From positions 17,262 through 81,261 of the forward strand of contig JAHDGF010000014.1 in assembly GCA_020627785.1 (NCBI GenBank): DNA of 64,000 nucleotides. The letters are read 5' to 3'. The notes beneath the pieces were generated by a model that saw only the letters and a list, made by a program, of their open reading frames with translations, did no database searches and was not told the DNA's origin. How positions within the stretch are numbered: the first letter of the stretch is position 1; each line of letters opens with the position of its first letter. Positions 24,870 through 34,621 of the stretch are shown in pieces. The position numbers were made by a program, and so were the translations under genes. This DNA comes from Saprospiraceae bacterium. Its GTDB lineage: Bacteria; Bacteroidota; Bacteroidia; Chitinophagales; Saprospiraceae.

Positions 24870-27314
24870 TTATCCTCCTATGATACAACCATTCTCATCT
24901 TCAATAGAGAAGGTATATGTTTGATTTCCTTCAGCTCCAGTGAAAGTTACAGATCCTCCACCTACAGGTACTTCCTGAGATGTTTGATCTAAGCTTCCTC
25001 CAGTTGATGAGGTCCATGTGATCGTATATGGTCCGTAACCACCGGCAACTTCCACTTGGATTTCTCCTGATCCAACTTGACATGCATCATCCACAGTACA
25101 TGTACCTGCATCCAATGGATCTGGTTGTGTAATTGTGATGTCACAAGTTGTACTACAGCCATTGCTGTCAACTGTTGTTACAGTATATGTTCCAGCCGGG
25201 ATATCTGTGAAAGTGGTTCCACTCTGAGATCCAATCGTTACAGCGTCACCGTTGTGATCTGTTCCACTCAATGAGTAAGTAAAGATTTCTGTTCCTCCTT
25301 GTGCATCAACTGTAATGGTCGTGAGATCTCCGAAACAACTTACATTTGTTCCGCTTACTCCAAGCACTGGAGAATCAAGTGAACATTCTACAGATGCTGG
25401 TTCTGTAAGGTCAAATACTGCTGTGTCAGTACATCCGTTGATGTCTGAAACTGTAACGGTGTATGTTCCGCCACTAAGTCCTGTTTGCGTTGCAGCACCT
25501 GCAGTGATACCTGAACCTCCATTGGTTTCAGTCCAGTTGTACGTGTAAGTACCTGTTCCTCCTTGTGGCGTCATAGTAATTGTTCCACTTGCATCACCAC
25601 TTACAGCAGCACAACCAGGTTCTGTAAATGTTCCATCAGCAGCAACTGCTTCTGGTTCTGTAAGGTTGAATACTGCTATGTCAGAACATCCGTTGATGTC
25701 TGAAACAGTTACAGTATATGTTCCTCCACTAAGTCCTGTTTGAGTAGCTGATCCAGCAGTTATACCAGACCCTCCGTTTGATTCATCCCAGTCATACGTG
25801 TAAGCACCAGTTCCTCCTTGAGGAGTCATTGTAATTGTTCCACTTGCATCTCCACTTGCGGCAGCACAACCAGGTTCTGTAAATGTTCCATCAGCAGCAA
25901 CTGCTTCTGGTTCTGTAAGATTAAATACTGCAATGTCAGAACATCCATTAACGTCTGAAACTGTCACAGTGTATGTTCCTCCGCTAAGTCCAGTTTGGTT
26001 AGCTGCGCCAGCAGTTAAGCCTGTGCCACTGTTACTAGCTTCCCAGTTGTACGTGTATGCACCTGTTCCACCGGTTGGTGTCATGGTGATTGTACCTGTA
26101 TCAGGTCCAGTCCCTGAAGCACAACCAGGTTCAGTAAATGTTCCATCAGCAGCAACTGCTATTGGTTCTGTAAGAATGAATTCTGCAATATCAGTACATC
26201 CATAAGTATCTGAAACTGTTACAGTATAAGTTCCTCCGCTAAGTCCTGTTTGATTGGCTTGACCTGGGGTTAAGCCTGAGCCACCGTTGGTTGCCTCCCA
26301 TGAGTATGTATATGATTCTGATCCACCAGTTGGTGTCATTGTAATTGTACCTGTATCAGCTCCTGTTCCTGATGCACAACCAGGTTCAGTGAATGTTCCA
26401 GCAGCGTCTACAACTTCTGGTTGATCAAGTGGATAAGTTGCTTCTAAAGTACAACCTAATCCATCTGTAATGGTAAGACTGTAAGTACCAGCTGAAAGTC
26501 CAGTTTGGTTGGCTTGTCCGTTTACGATACCAGAACCTCCATCAGATTCTTCCCAGTTATAGAAGTAATTTCCATCACCACCCGTAACTTGTTCAATTGT
26601 GATTGTACCATTTGCATCACCACTATCCGCATGACAGAGAGGATCGGTGGCAGTTGCTAGAGCTAAAATTGCATCCGGCTCTGTTAATTCGAAGCTTGCA
26701 GACGCAGTACATCCGTTGATGTCCGTCACAACAACTTCGTACATACCTGCGGTAAGTCCTGATTGATCTTGGGCATCCACATCAAGGCCTATGCCACCTG
26801 TTGATGTTGTCCAATCAAAGCTGTAAGCACCTGTACCACCTCCTAAGGTAAGTACAATCGCGCCATCTGGTGGTCCACTGGCTGAGTTACATTCTAGGTT
26901 GGTAACTTCTCCAGATACTTGAACAGGATCTGGTTCGATGAGTGTTGCTTGGTACGTTCCCATACATCCATTTTCATCTTCAACAGTAAGTAGGTAAATA
27001 CCTCCACCGAGGCCTGTCAAATCTTCATCTGTTGAAAATGGATTTCCGTCTAATGTCCAGTTAGTGTCATAGACTGGGGTACCACTTGAATTATCTGGAG
27101 TACCACCTGTAATATCAACGGAAATGGAACCTGTTAAATCACCACTTCCAACGTTACATTGTGGTTGAATAAATGACCCAGAGACTGTGAGTTCGTCGCC
27201 ACTGCTAGATCCTTCGATCTGTACAGTTAACAACCCATCACAAGTCACTTGGGCAAATGAAATTGCTGTGGCACCCAATAGGAAGGCCACTGCTAAGAGT
27301 AAATTTCTTAACAT
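24870..27314 (-). CDS. SprB-repeat surface protein with near-identical tandem modules, no sorting domain seen
   Basis: An 814-residue secreted protein built almost wholly of SprB-type Ig repeats. Signal peptide to SFAQ (22), then about eight modules of 80-85 residues, each with a GG-x-x-x-[YF]-x-[YF]-x-W core and a 'GLSGGTYTVTVSDxxGC' end. Four consecutive modules (starting GTFTEPGCA) are nearly identical, including at DNA level. SprB-type repeats occur in the mobile gliding adhesin of Flavobacterium. The protein ends YTFSIEDENGCIIGG without a T9SS C-terminal domain and shares this ending with the 1580-residue partner. It is the first gene of the four-gene operon; the ATG at 27314 gives a clean signal peptide. 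Confidence 0.82.
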   Translation of the reverse strand: MLRNLLLAVAFLLGATAISFAQVTCDGLLTVQIEGSSSGDELTVSGSFIQPQCNVGSGDLTGSISVDITGGTPDNSSGTPVYDTNWTLDGNPFSTDEDLTGLGGGIYLLTVEDENGCMGTYQATLIEPDPVQVSGEVTNLECNSASGPPDGAIVLTLGGGTGAYSFDWTTSTGGIGLDVDAQDQSGLTAGMYEVVVTDINGCTASASFELTEPDAILALATATDPLCHADSGDANGTITIEQVTGGDGNYFYNWEESDGGSGIVNGQANQTGLSAGTYSLTITDGLGCTLEATYPLDQPEVVDAAGTFTEPGCASGTGADTGTITMTPTGGSESYTYSWEATNGGSGLTPGQANQTGLSGGTYTVTVSDTYGCTDIAEFILTEPIAVAADGTFTEPGCASGTGPDTGTITMTPTGGTGAYTYNWEASNSGTGLTAGAANQTGLSGGTYTVTVSDVNGCSDIAVFNLTEPEAVAADGTFTEPGCAAASGDASGTITMTPQGGTGAYTYDWDESNGGSGITAGSATQTGLSGGTYTVTVSDINGCSDIAVFNLTEPEAVAADGTFTEPGCAAVSGDASGTITMTPQGGTGTYTYNWTETNGGSGITAGAATQTGLSGGTYTVTVSDINGCTDTAVFDLTEPASVECSLDSPVLGVSGTNVSCFGDLTTITVDAQGGTEIFTYSLSGTDHNGDAVTIGSQSGTTFTDIPAGTYTVTTVDSNGCSTTCDITITQPDPLDAGTCTVDDACQVGSGEIQVEVAGGYGPYTITWTSSTGGSLDQTSQEVPVGGGSVTFTGAEGNQTYTFSIEDENGCIIGG
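25390..26430 (-). repeat. four tandem 255-bp SprB-module repeats
   Basis: Direct repeats of 85 codons inside the 814-residue protein gene. For instance the '(a/t)aaatgttccatcagcag' segment recurs at about 25,626, 25,881 and 26,136. DNA identity extends to synonymous positions, implying recent expansion. Confidence 0.85.
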
Positions 27315-27650
27315 TCTAATAGTTTTTTGAGGTTAATACTAAAAGGGTCTTGTGTGGGGTGGGGAAAATTTCTCTCGTAGGACAGAAGTTGAGAATTCTT
27401 CTTATCCTAAGACATAGTTATTTATTTTTTCCTGAAAAAAAATATTTCCTTACATGTTAAACTGTAATTACAATATGAATGCCAGTATTATACAATTCTA
27501 CTACGGTTCCTTGCAAACGTTTTTACATTTCTAAACATTCTAGCTATAAATATGACGGTTACTCCCAACACGTTTCGTGTTTGAGTTTCGCCTATTGAGC
27601 AAAGGTTTTAATTTGACTTATCGGAAATATGTGTTGAACGAATTTTGAAT
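27315..27650. other. intergenic gap between the surface operon and bipA
   Basis: 336 bp, A/T-rich. It must hold the surface-operon promoter (minus strand), but no exact TAnnTTTG is visible close to the start. A short hairpin AACACG/CGTGTT near 27570 lacks a T run. No ORF is convincing. Confidence 0.5.
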
Positions 27651-29423
27651 CTAGCCCTTCCAGGTGATCTTTCTCATTCGGATGCTTTCAGGAGTCAATT
27701 CAAGATATTCATCATCCTTGATATACTCCATGGCTTCTTCTAATGAGAAAATAATTGGTGGCGCTAATTTAGCGGAGTCATCCGCTCCAGATGAACGCAT
27801 GTTGGTTAGTTTCTTTCCTTTAATAACATTTACGTCCAGATCGTTGGTTCTAGAATTCTCTCCCAGAACTTGTCCCTTGTAAACTTTATCTCCAGGCTTT
27901 ATGAAAAACTTACCACGATCTTGCAGCCTATCTAGGGCAAAGGCAAGTGCTTGGCCCGCTTCCATGGATACCATTGATCCTTTGGATCTTGAAGGAATTT
28001 CACCACAGTGCGGGCGATATTCATTAAATCGGTGTGTCATAACTGCTTGTCCGGCAGTCGCAGTTAGTAGGTTATTTCTTAGACCTATGAGTCCACGTGA
28101 TGGCACATCGAATTCTAAGTGTTGGATGTCTCCCTTCGGTTCCATGATGGTCAACATACCTTTTCTCTGAGTTACCAATTCAATGGCTTTCCCTGAAACT
28201 GATTCAGGAACATCAATGACTAGCTTTTCAAATGGTTCAGATCTAACACCATCTATTTCTTTAAGTATTACCTCAGGCTTGCCAATCTGTAATTCGTAAC
28301 CTTCTCTTCTCATCGTTTCAATCAATACCGAAAGGTGAAGAATTCCTCTTCCGTAAACATTGAATTTATCTTCTGAATCCGTGTCTTCAACTTTAAGCGC
28401 AAGATTTTTTTCAGTTTCCTTGTATAATCTTTCTCGGATGTGTCTTGAGGTTACAAATTTTCCTTCTTGACCGAAAAATGGAGAGGTGTTAATTGTAAAT
28501 AACATACTCATCGTCGGCTCATCCACTTCAATTCTTTCAAGTGGTTCTGGATTTTCTAAATCAGCAATCGTATCCCCAATGTCAAAATCTTCTAGGCCAA
28601 TTACCGCACATAGATCTCCTGATCTCACCTTATCAACTTTTTCTCGACCCAGACCTACGAAAAGAAAAAGTTCTTTGATTCTCACTTTTTTCTGGACATT
28701 GTCTTTTTTACAAAGGATGTAATCTTGTCCAACTTCTAAATCTCCTCGTCTTAATCTACCGATGGCAATCCGTCCAGTAAACTTCGAGAAATCAAGAGAA
28801 GTGATTTGCATTTGAGGAGTTCCAGGATTGTATGGAGCTTCTGGTATGTTCTCAATAACTGCATTCAGTAAAGGTTGAATGTTATTCGTTCTCTGATTGT
28901 GATCGAAGCTCATCCATCCTTCTTTAGATGAACCGAAAATTGTAACAAAGTCTAATTGATCCTCTGTTGCTTCAAGGTTAAACATAAGGTCAAAGACCTC
29001 ACCTTGAACATCCTCCGGACGACAATTCTCTTTGTCAACTTTGTTTACAACAACAATTGGTTTTAAGTTTAATTCTATGGCTTTACTTAAAACGAATCTT
29101 GTTTGAGGCATGGCGCCCTCAAACGCATCAACAAGTAGTAATACGCCATCAGCCATTTTCAATACACGTTCTACTTCACCACCAAAATCGGCGTGACCAG
29201 GAGTATCAAGAATATTAATCTTTACTCCTTGATAATTCACAGAAACGTTTTTTGAAAGGATGGTTATCCCTCTTTCCCTTTCCAGGTCATTATTGTCAAG
29301 GATAAGTTCCTTCGTTTCTTTTCTTGTGTCTAGAGCTTCACATTCTTGAATGATTCTATCTACGAGCGTGGTTTTCCCGTGATCAACGTGAGCAATGATG
29401 GCGATATTTCTTATTGATTGCAT
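27651..29423 (-). CDS. typA: ribosome-associated translational GTPase TypA/BipA
   Basis: A 590-residue GTPase of normal family length. The G domain starts at the N-terminus: P-loop AHVDHGKTT, switch region RERGITI, G3 DTPGH, G4 NKVD. Domains II, III (EF-G-like) and V follow, and the BipA-specific C-terminal domain carries SRSKGSMVSMEAGQ and LTNMRSSGADD. BipA assists 50S assembly and translation under stress and cold. It is flanked on both sides by giant surface genes but has its own promoter, a TATCTTTG box 18 bases ahead of the ATG. Confidence 0.97.
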   Translation of the reverse strand: MQSIRNIAIIAHVDHGKTTLVDRIIQECEALDTRKETKELILDNNDLERERGITILSKNVSVNYQGVKINILDTPGHADFGGEVERVLKMADGVLLLVDAFEGAMPQTRFVLSKAIELNLKPIVVVNKVDKENCRPEDVQGEVFDLMFNLEATEDQLDFVTIFGSSKEGWMSFDHNQRTNNIQPLLNAVIENIPEAPYNPGTPQMQITSLDFSKFTGRIAIGRLRRGDLEVGQDYILCKKDNVQKKVRIKELFLFVGLGREKVDKVRSGDLCAVIGLEDFDIGDTIADLENPEPLERIEVDEPTMSMLFTINTSPFFGQEGKFVTSRHIRERLYKETEKNLALKVEDTDSEDKFNVYGRGILHLSVLIETMRREGYELQIGKPEVILKEIDGVRSEPFEKLVIDVPESVSGKAIELVTQRKGMLTIMEPKGDIQHLEFDVPSRGLIGLRNNLLTATAGQAVMTHRFNEYRPHCGEIPSRSKGSMVSMEAGQALAFALDRLQDRGKFFIKPGDKVYKGQVLGENSRTNDLDVNVIKGKKLTNMRSSGADDSAKLAPPIIFSLEEAMEYIKDDEYLELTPESIRMRKITWKG

Positions 29424-29440
29424 GGCTATTCTTAAGCGCG

Positions 29441-29448
29441 CAAAGATA
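29441..29448 (-). promoter_or_regulatory. -7 promoter element TATCTTTG for bipA
   Basis: Exact TAnnTTTG on the minus strand, 17 bases upstream of the bipA ATG at 29423. Confidence 0.65.
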
Positions 29449-29802
29449 GCTAAATTAACGAATTGAGGTCTTTTTGATGAGAATTGTTATGCTTTCGCAA
29501 ATTTTAAGGACTATTTGTTAAAAAGAGTAGGCCCCAAGTAAAATTAGAAGTAATCTTCTGCTGAGTCCAAAGAAGATTTGGATTACAACCTTTAATTCAA
29601 ACGGTACATTTGTAAAAGCAAAGCTTTGATTGTTGGCAATCAATATAATAAAGTACAAACCAGAAGAAAAGAAGCTTGATTCGATGTTTTTAATCAGAGT
29701 CTTTTTAAGTCATTGTTTCTTGTGTGATCAAGCAAAAGATGTCAGTCTTACTATTTGAATAAAAAAAGAAACAGTCTTAAAGCTAACCCTCAAAATGGAA
29801 TT
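29449..29802. other. intergenic gap upstream of bipA
   Basis: About 350 bp between the bipA promoter and the stop of the 1535-residue protein gene. It contains a one-mismatch copy of the recurrent word (TTTGCGAAAGCA, minus strand, 29490-29501). I see no ORF, RNA gene or clear terminator. Confidence 0.5.
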
Positions 29803-32800
29803 TTACCGGACTAGCGTTACATCTCCAGCCAATACTTCTGAAGTGCCATCAAGGTAATTAATTGTTAGGAGGTAGGCGTAAACTCCTTCCGTTGCTTCTT
29901 GATTATTAAATGTGCCATCCCAGCCTGCTGATTCTTCATTAGGTAAGAATTCTGTATTTAGGAAAACCCGATTTCCCCAACGATCAAATATTTGAAAATC
30001 TGAAACATTGGTAATGTGTTGTGCTGTTCCGAATGGGAAAAATCGTCGATTATCAAGCCCGTCTGGGGTAAATACATTTGGTAAATACACGGCAATTTTC
30101 TTTTGCACTTGGATGCTCAAGTTTACTACATCTTCACAACCGTCCTTATCAATGACTGTGATGGTATATGTCTGGTCTTCTAAAATACTAATGGTAGGTG
30201 AGGTGCAATCATCGCAACTCAGGCCTGTTGAAGGACTCCAATTTATGCTCTCTATATCTTCTAAAGGTTTATTTAGAATGAGTTCTGGTGTCGCAGAATC
30301 TCCCCAATCTAATAAAATGGATTCTTCTATTTCTGCTTCAAGTGTTTCAGGAATGCTCAATGTGAAACTAGTATCTAAAGAACATCCATTAGCATCCATG
30401 ATGGTGATCTCTTGGTTGCCAGGAAGCAAGGTGCTTTCTTGCTCTAAATCTTGCCAACCATTTCCAAGATTATATTCATAAGGAGGTGTTCCTCCTTCAA
30501 TTGAAAAATCCATAATAGAAAACTCAGATTCCCCACAATTGGGTTCTAATAATAAAAAGTCAAATGAAATTGGTAAATCCGTTAGCTCTGTTACCTCAAC
30601 CTCAGTAGTAGTGCTGCAACCATTGTTTGGGTCATATCCAGTTAAGAAATAAACACCTATGTCCGATGTTGTGAAATTTACTTCTTGACTCTGGAAATTA
30701 TTAACACCAGTCCATTCATATTCAATGCCAGGAATTGGATCGACTACCGAAACTTCTGACATTGCATTGATGCAATTTATATCTGACGCTTCCGCAAATA
30801 CAATAGGCCCCATGGTATCAATTTCTATTTGTATTTCAAGGCTTGAAAAGCAGCCGTTGTTGGCAGTGGAAATAAGATTGATTGTTGTTGCTTCTGTTAC
30901 AGAAATAGAGTTAGCTGAAGATAAAATATCTCCATTTTCAAACCAGCCATAATTTACATCAGTATCAGGATTGGTAATGCTTGCCATACCTTCCGGATTT
31001 AGACAATTGATGTTGTTGAAATCTACTTGTGAAGTGGGAGCAATGGTATCAATAGGTACTTCCGCCACAACTTCTGAGGTGCATCCATTTTCTCCGAGTA
31101 CAGTAATTGTAAATTCTCCAGCAAGGTCAGTTTCAAGAACGCCTGCATTTACATCAAATATTTCCCCATCAATTTCTGCCATAGCTTGAAGTACAGGGGA
31201 GTTGTATTCGAGGTTAATTTCTGTATTTGGTTCAAGACAGGTAATGGCATTAATTGGTAGAAGGTTAAATTCAGGCTCGGCTAAATCTCCTAATACTTCT
31301 ACAGTATATTCCGACATGCAGCCATTTCCCGCTGTGGCTGTTACTTGATAATTTCCAGTTTCTGAAACAAAAATATCTTCTTCTGTTGAATTGTCTCCTG
31401 TGGGTGAGATCCATTCATAAGTATACGCTCCATCTGGAGTTACTTCAATATTTGTATTGGGCTCATTGCAGTTAAGGCTGTCTACCATGAAGCTCAAACT
31501 CGGACTGATGGTGTCTGCGGTAATTTCAAATACTTGAGTTATGCTGCATCCTGAAGCTATGTCCGTAGCCACTATGGTAAAAGTTCCTTCTTCTGTTGAT
31601 TCTAAGCTAGTTGTGTTGCTCGGGAAATTCAACCATTCATAATCTACGGTTGTTTCCGGATTTTGTATTTCAGCTATCCCATTTGGGTTGTTGCAATCTA
31701 TGTTTTGAATACTCAAAACAAGATCTGGAATCAAGGTGTCAACTGGAATGTCAAGCAACTCATCAATGGTGCATCCATTACTGCCAACCAAAGTAATATT
31801 AACCTCACCACCTTGGGTGAAGGTTAGATTGTTGTTGAAAAAGGTGGTTGTAATCCCGTTCTGCATGGCTACAATTGAATCGATGTCTGGGCCAGTCATA
31901 AGCATGACTAGGGATATTCCTGTAATACAGTCCAGGGTATCAATATTTGCATCAGTGAAAATTGGCTCAGAAAAATCTGAATCAATGTTTATGGGTACAG
32001 ATCCAGGGCATCCATTAGCTTCTGTGAAATTAAAGATGTAATCTCCTGGTTCAGTGACCACTAAACTGTTGGTTGCTTCTATGCTGCCATCCGGTAATTG
32101 CCAGTTATTGTTTTGATCAAATGGGTCGTTTAAAGTAATGCTCGGATTATTACAATCTAAAGTTTCAGAGGCAAATCCTGGCAACTGCACAAGGGTATCA
32201 ACTAAGATAAAAATAGAGTCGAGTAGGCTGCATCCATTTCCATTATCTGCAAAGGCAAAATACCAACCTTGTTGATCTACATTTCCAGAGACTACTTGTC
32301 CTGTTTGATCGGTCCATTGGAGACTGCCAAAAGTACCAGAAGCAGCATTGTCCAAGTTCACCATAGGTGTTAAGCAAGTAACGGTATCTGTTGTCAGTTG
32401 TAAAACAGGAAGGTTGCCAGCTTGATTGATTGTAAATGTTGTGTCATTGGTGCATCCATTTGTGGATGTGACTATTAGGCTGTATGTGCCACCTGAGGTG
32501 GCATTGATTGTTGGCCCTGACTGGGCTGCTCCATTTGGTAAAGTCCAAGTATAGGTATTTGCTGGGTCTGGAGCAATGGCAGAGATTGGGACACTAGGAA
32601 CCCCGCAATCAATATCCATAACTGGGCTTAATGATAATGCAGGTATTGTTGTGTCCTCCATTACCTCAACGCTTACGGAAGTATTGCAATTTGCATCGGA
32701 GATTACCAGGGTGTAGATTCCTCCTTCTGTCACTGTAATACTGGAACCCGCTTGCGTAAAGTTATTGGGTCCAGTCCAGTCTAAATTATAGTTGCCATTT

Positions 32801-34410
32801 ATTGTTACGTCCAACTGCGTTTGCGTAAGCGTACAATTAATAACTCCTGGATCAGCAATGGTATACTGTGGATCAAATTCAGATTCAGGTATGGTTGTGA
32901 ATGCCTCTCCTGTACAGCCATTCAAGGAGGTCACCGTTATATAATAGTCACCTCCTTCACTGACCGTTGTTGAGGCAAGCGGTTGATCATTGGAGTCAAA
33001 CCAAGTAAAGTCTGTGATGTTATCTGGCGAGTTAAAAGTCAGTGTACTTGTAAGATTATCACAACCAATATCATTGGTAAAATCAATGGTCACTTCGGGA
33101 ACATCCGCATCCAGGTCAATGTAGATTTCAACGATTTCTGTACAACCTGTGATATTATCAGTAACAGTGACAGAATATAAACCTGGGGTATCCGCTTGAA
33201 GGAATGAGAGTTGTCCGTAATTTATTCCATCTAATTCCCAATCATAAGAGTAATTGGGATCATGATCATCGTTGTAGACTTCTACGAAGTCATCTTCACA
33301 TTCAATGATTGGATTTGGTGGGAATAGTTCAACAGTCGGCGGATCAATATCTTCAAACACTTCGAAGAATGTTTCTATGCTGCATCCAAAGGCATCTGTA
33401 ACTACAACCGAATAATCGCCTGGGCTGAATACATAAGCTTGTCCATCGCCGACATCATCTATGTTCCAACCGTCAGCACTGATCCAAAGATATTCAAGGG
33501 GAGTAAATGAACCACTAGGACCTGCATCCAAAAGTACTTCTGAAGTTTCACAGGTAAGTTCCATCGGGAATTGTGGATCCATTATAAGATCACTGACCTT
33601 TACATTCACATGAGCAGTGTCACTACAGATGGGATGAAATCTAATATCATCTATGGCAAAATCATTTCCTCCAGCTGCTGTATTTTGATTTAATACACAG
33701 ATCTCAACAGAGCCTGTTTGATCGGCCACCCAATATTCTTCTATGGATTCACAACTGCACGTTGAGCTACTAAGTCCTAGTATGTTCCCAATATCTGATC
33801 CATCAATTGAAAATTGTAATTGAGCTGGTGACCCTGGGTTTACTGATTGAGCTTGCGCAGAGAAAAGGTATTTGGTATTTATTTCAACATCTACGTCTTG
33901 ACACCAGATTTGCTGAAAGCTAGCTGCGCCATTAACGACCATTTGCAGTCCGCCTTCACATGGTGGACAAGGATCAAAGTTAGAGTGACCATCTTGAGGG
34001 TTAGCCATCACTTCATAGGCTCCTTCACATGTAAGGAATCCTAAACCACCATTTGGGCATCCAGATGGTCCTGGAAAATAATCTGTTGTAAAGCCACTAT
34101 CTCCACTTTCAAAATCACCATTTACAATTAAGTTGGGACCAGGTGTTGATCCGAAGGCAGTAAAGATAAAATTGGTTTCGACATCAACGAATACAGATAT
34201 ATCGGCATCTTGATCTTCGAAAAAGCCTTGGTCAGAGGTCCATAAAAGACATGATTCTGAACCATTGATGATGCCCTCAAGATCTACATTCCCAGGTTCA
34301 CATATGACAAAGTTGGCAGGAACACTCACTTCAACATCACATTGAGAAAAACTCAAAAATGGTTGGATAATAAATAATCCAAATAAGATTAGGTAATTAG
34401 GTGTTTTCAT
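29803..34410 (-). CDS. giant Ig/PKD-repeat surface protein with T9SS type B (CHU_C) domain
   Basis: A 1535-residue secreted protein. ATG 34410 is preferred over an in-frame TTG two codons upstream. Signal peptide to SFSQ (about 23), an early jelly-roll module (about 90-265: LIVNGDFESGDSGF, IDDIRFHPIC), then about twelve Ig/SprB-like modules of roughly 80-90 residues, each with 'C...W/Y..G..........G.Y...VT...GC'. The end is a type B sorting domain (VYLPNVFTPDGLDNRRF, FQIFDRWGNRVF, GWDGTFNNQEATEGVYAY). It is a T9SS cargo and likely cell-surface adhesin or gliding-layer component; the jelly roll suggests sugar binding. It stands alone, divergent from the BNR protein gene. Confidence 0.87.
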   Translation of the reverse strand: MKTPNYLILFGLFIIQPFLSFSQCDVEVSVPANFVICEPGNVDLEGIINGSESCLLWTSDQGFFEDQDADISVFVDVETNFIFTAFGSTPGPNLIVNGDFESGDSGFTTDYFPGPSGCPNGGLGFLTCEGAYEVMANPQDGHSNFDPCPPCEGGLQMVVNGAASFQQIWCQDVDVEINTKYLFSAQAQSVNPGSPAQLQFSIDGSDIGNILGLSSSTCSCESIEEYWVADQTGSVEICVLNQNTAAGGNDFAIDDIRFHPICSDTAHVNVKVSDLIMDPQFPMELTCETSEVLLDAGPSGSFTPLEYLWISADGWNIDDVGDGQAYVFSPGDYSVVVTDAFGCSIETFFEVFEDIDPPTVELFPPNPIIECEDDFVEVYNDDHDPNYSYDWELDGINYGQLSFLQADTPGLYSVTVTDNITGCTEIVEIYIDLDADVPEVTIDFTNDIGCDNLTSTLTFNSPDNITDFTWFDSNDQPLASTTVSEGGDYYITVTSLNGCTGEAFTTIPESEFDPQYTIADPGVINCTLTQTQLDVTINGNYNLDWTGPNNFTQAGSSITVTEGGIYTLVISDANCNTSVSVEVMEDTTIPALSLSPVMDIDCGVPSVPISAIAPDPANTYTWTLPNGAAQSGPTINATSGGTYSLIVTSTNGCTNDTTFTINQAGNLPVLQLTTDTVTCLTPMVNLDNAASGTFGSLQWTDQTGQVVSGNVDQQGWYFAFADNGNGCSLLDSIFILVDTLVQLPGFASETLDCNNPSITLNDPFDQNNNWQLPDGSIEATNSLVVTEPGDYIFNFTEANGCPGSVPINIDSDFSEPIFTDANIDTLDCITGISLVMLMTGPDIDSIVAMQNGITTTFFNNNLTFTQGGEVNITLVGSNGCTIDELLDIPVDTLIPDLVLSIQNIDCNNPNGIAEIQNPETTVDYEWLNFPSNTTSLESTEEGTFTIVATDIASGCSITQVFEITADTISPSLSFMVDSLNCNEPNTNIEVTPDGAYTYEWISPTGDNSTEEDIFVSETGNYQVTATAGNGCMSEYTVEVLGDLAEPEFNLLPINAITCLEPNTEINLEYNSPVLQAMAEIDGEIFDVNAGVLETDLAGEFTITVLGENGCTSEVVAEVPIDTIAPTSQVDFNNINCLNPEGMASITNPDTDVNYGWFENGDILSSANSISVTEATTINLISTANNGCFSSLEIQIEIDTMGPIVFAEASDINCINAMSEVSVVDPIPGIEYEWTGVNNFQSQEVNFTTSDIGVYFLTGYDPNNGCSTTTEVEVTELTDLPISFDFLLLEPNCGESEFSIMDFSIEGGTPPYEYNLGNGWQDLEQESTLLPGNQEITIMDANGCSLDTSFTLSIPETLEAEIEESILLDWGDSATPELILNKPLEDIESINWSPSTGLSCDDCTSPTISILEDQTYTITVIDKDGCEDVVNLSIQVQKKIAVYLPNVFTPDGLDNRRFFPFGTAQHITNVSDFQIFDRWGNRVFLNTEFLPNEESAGWDGTFNNQEATEGVYAYLLTINYLDGTSEVLAGDVTLVR
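30787..30798 (-). repeat. TTTGCGNAAGCG word, copy 5 (N=G)
   Basis: Exact minus-strand copy inside the 1535-residue surface-protein gene (encodes FAEAS). Confidence 0.6.
32820..32831 (+). repeat. TTTGCGNAAGCG word, copy 6 (N=T)
   Basis: Exact plus-strand copy inside the 1535-residue surface-protein gene (LTQT codons on the minus strand). A two-mismatch copy lies 60 bp away at 32749-32760. Confidence 0.6.
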
Positions 34411-34621
34411 GTGCAAGTAAGTGATGGAAAGTTACGAAATGTCTAATAATATTGTGGTTCTTTCTCCTAAAATGTTTGAAAGATTCCAGAAAAGGGGCCT
34501 TAAAATCCAAAAAGGTGAGTTTGTCATTTTTTATAGCCTCAAAATTCTGAGTCTAAGAGCTTATCTGGTAGTTAAACTTAAGAAATGTTTATCTTGAGAG
34601 AAGAGAAAAACACCTGAAAAG

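Noticed and set aside
24870..27314. Regular repeats considered as CRISPR
   Set aside because: The unit is 255 bp, in frame and coding, with no short repeat-spacer alternation.
27560..27590. Hairpin AACACG/CGTGTT as bipA terminator
   Set aside because: Short stem, no T run on the minus strand, about 75 bp from the stop; too weak to list.
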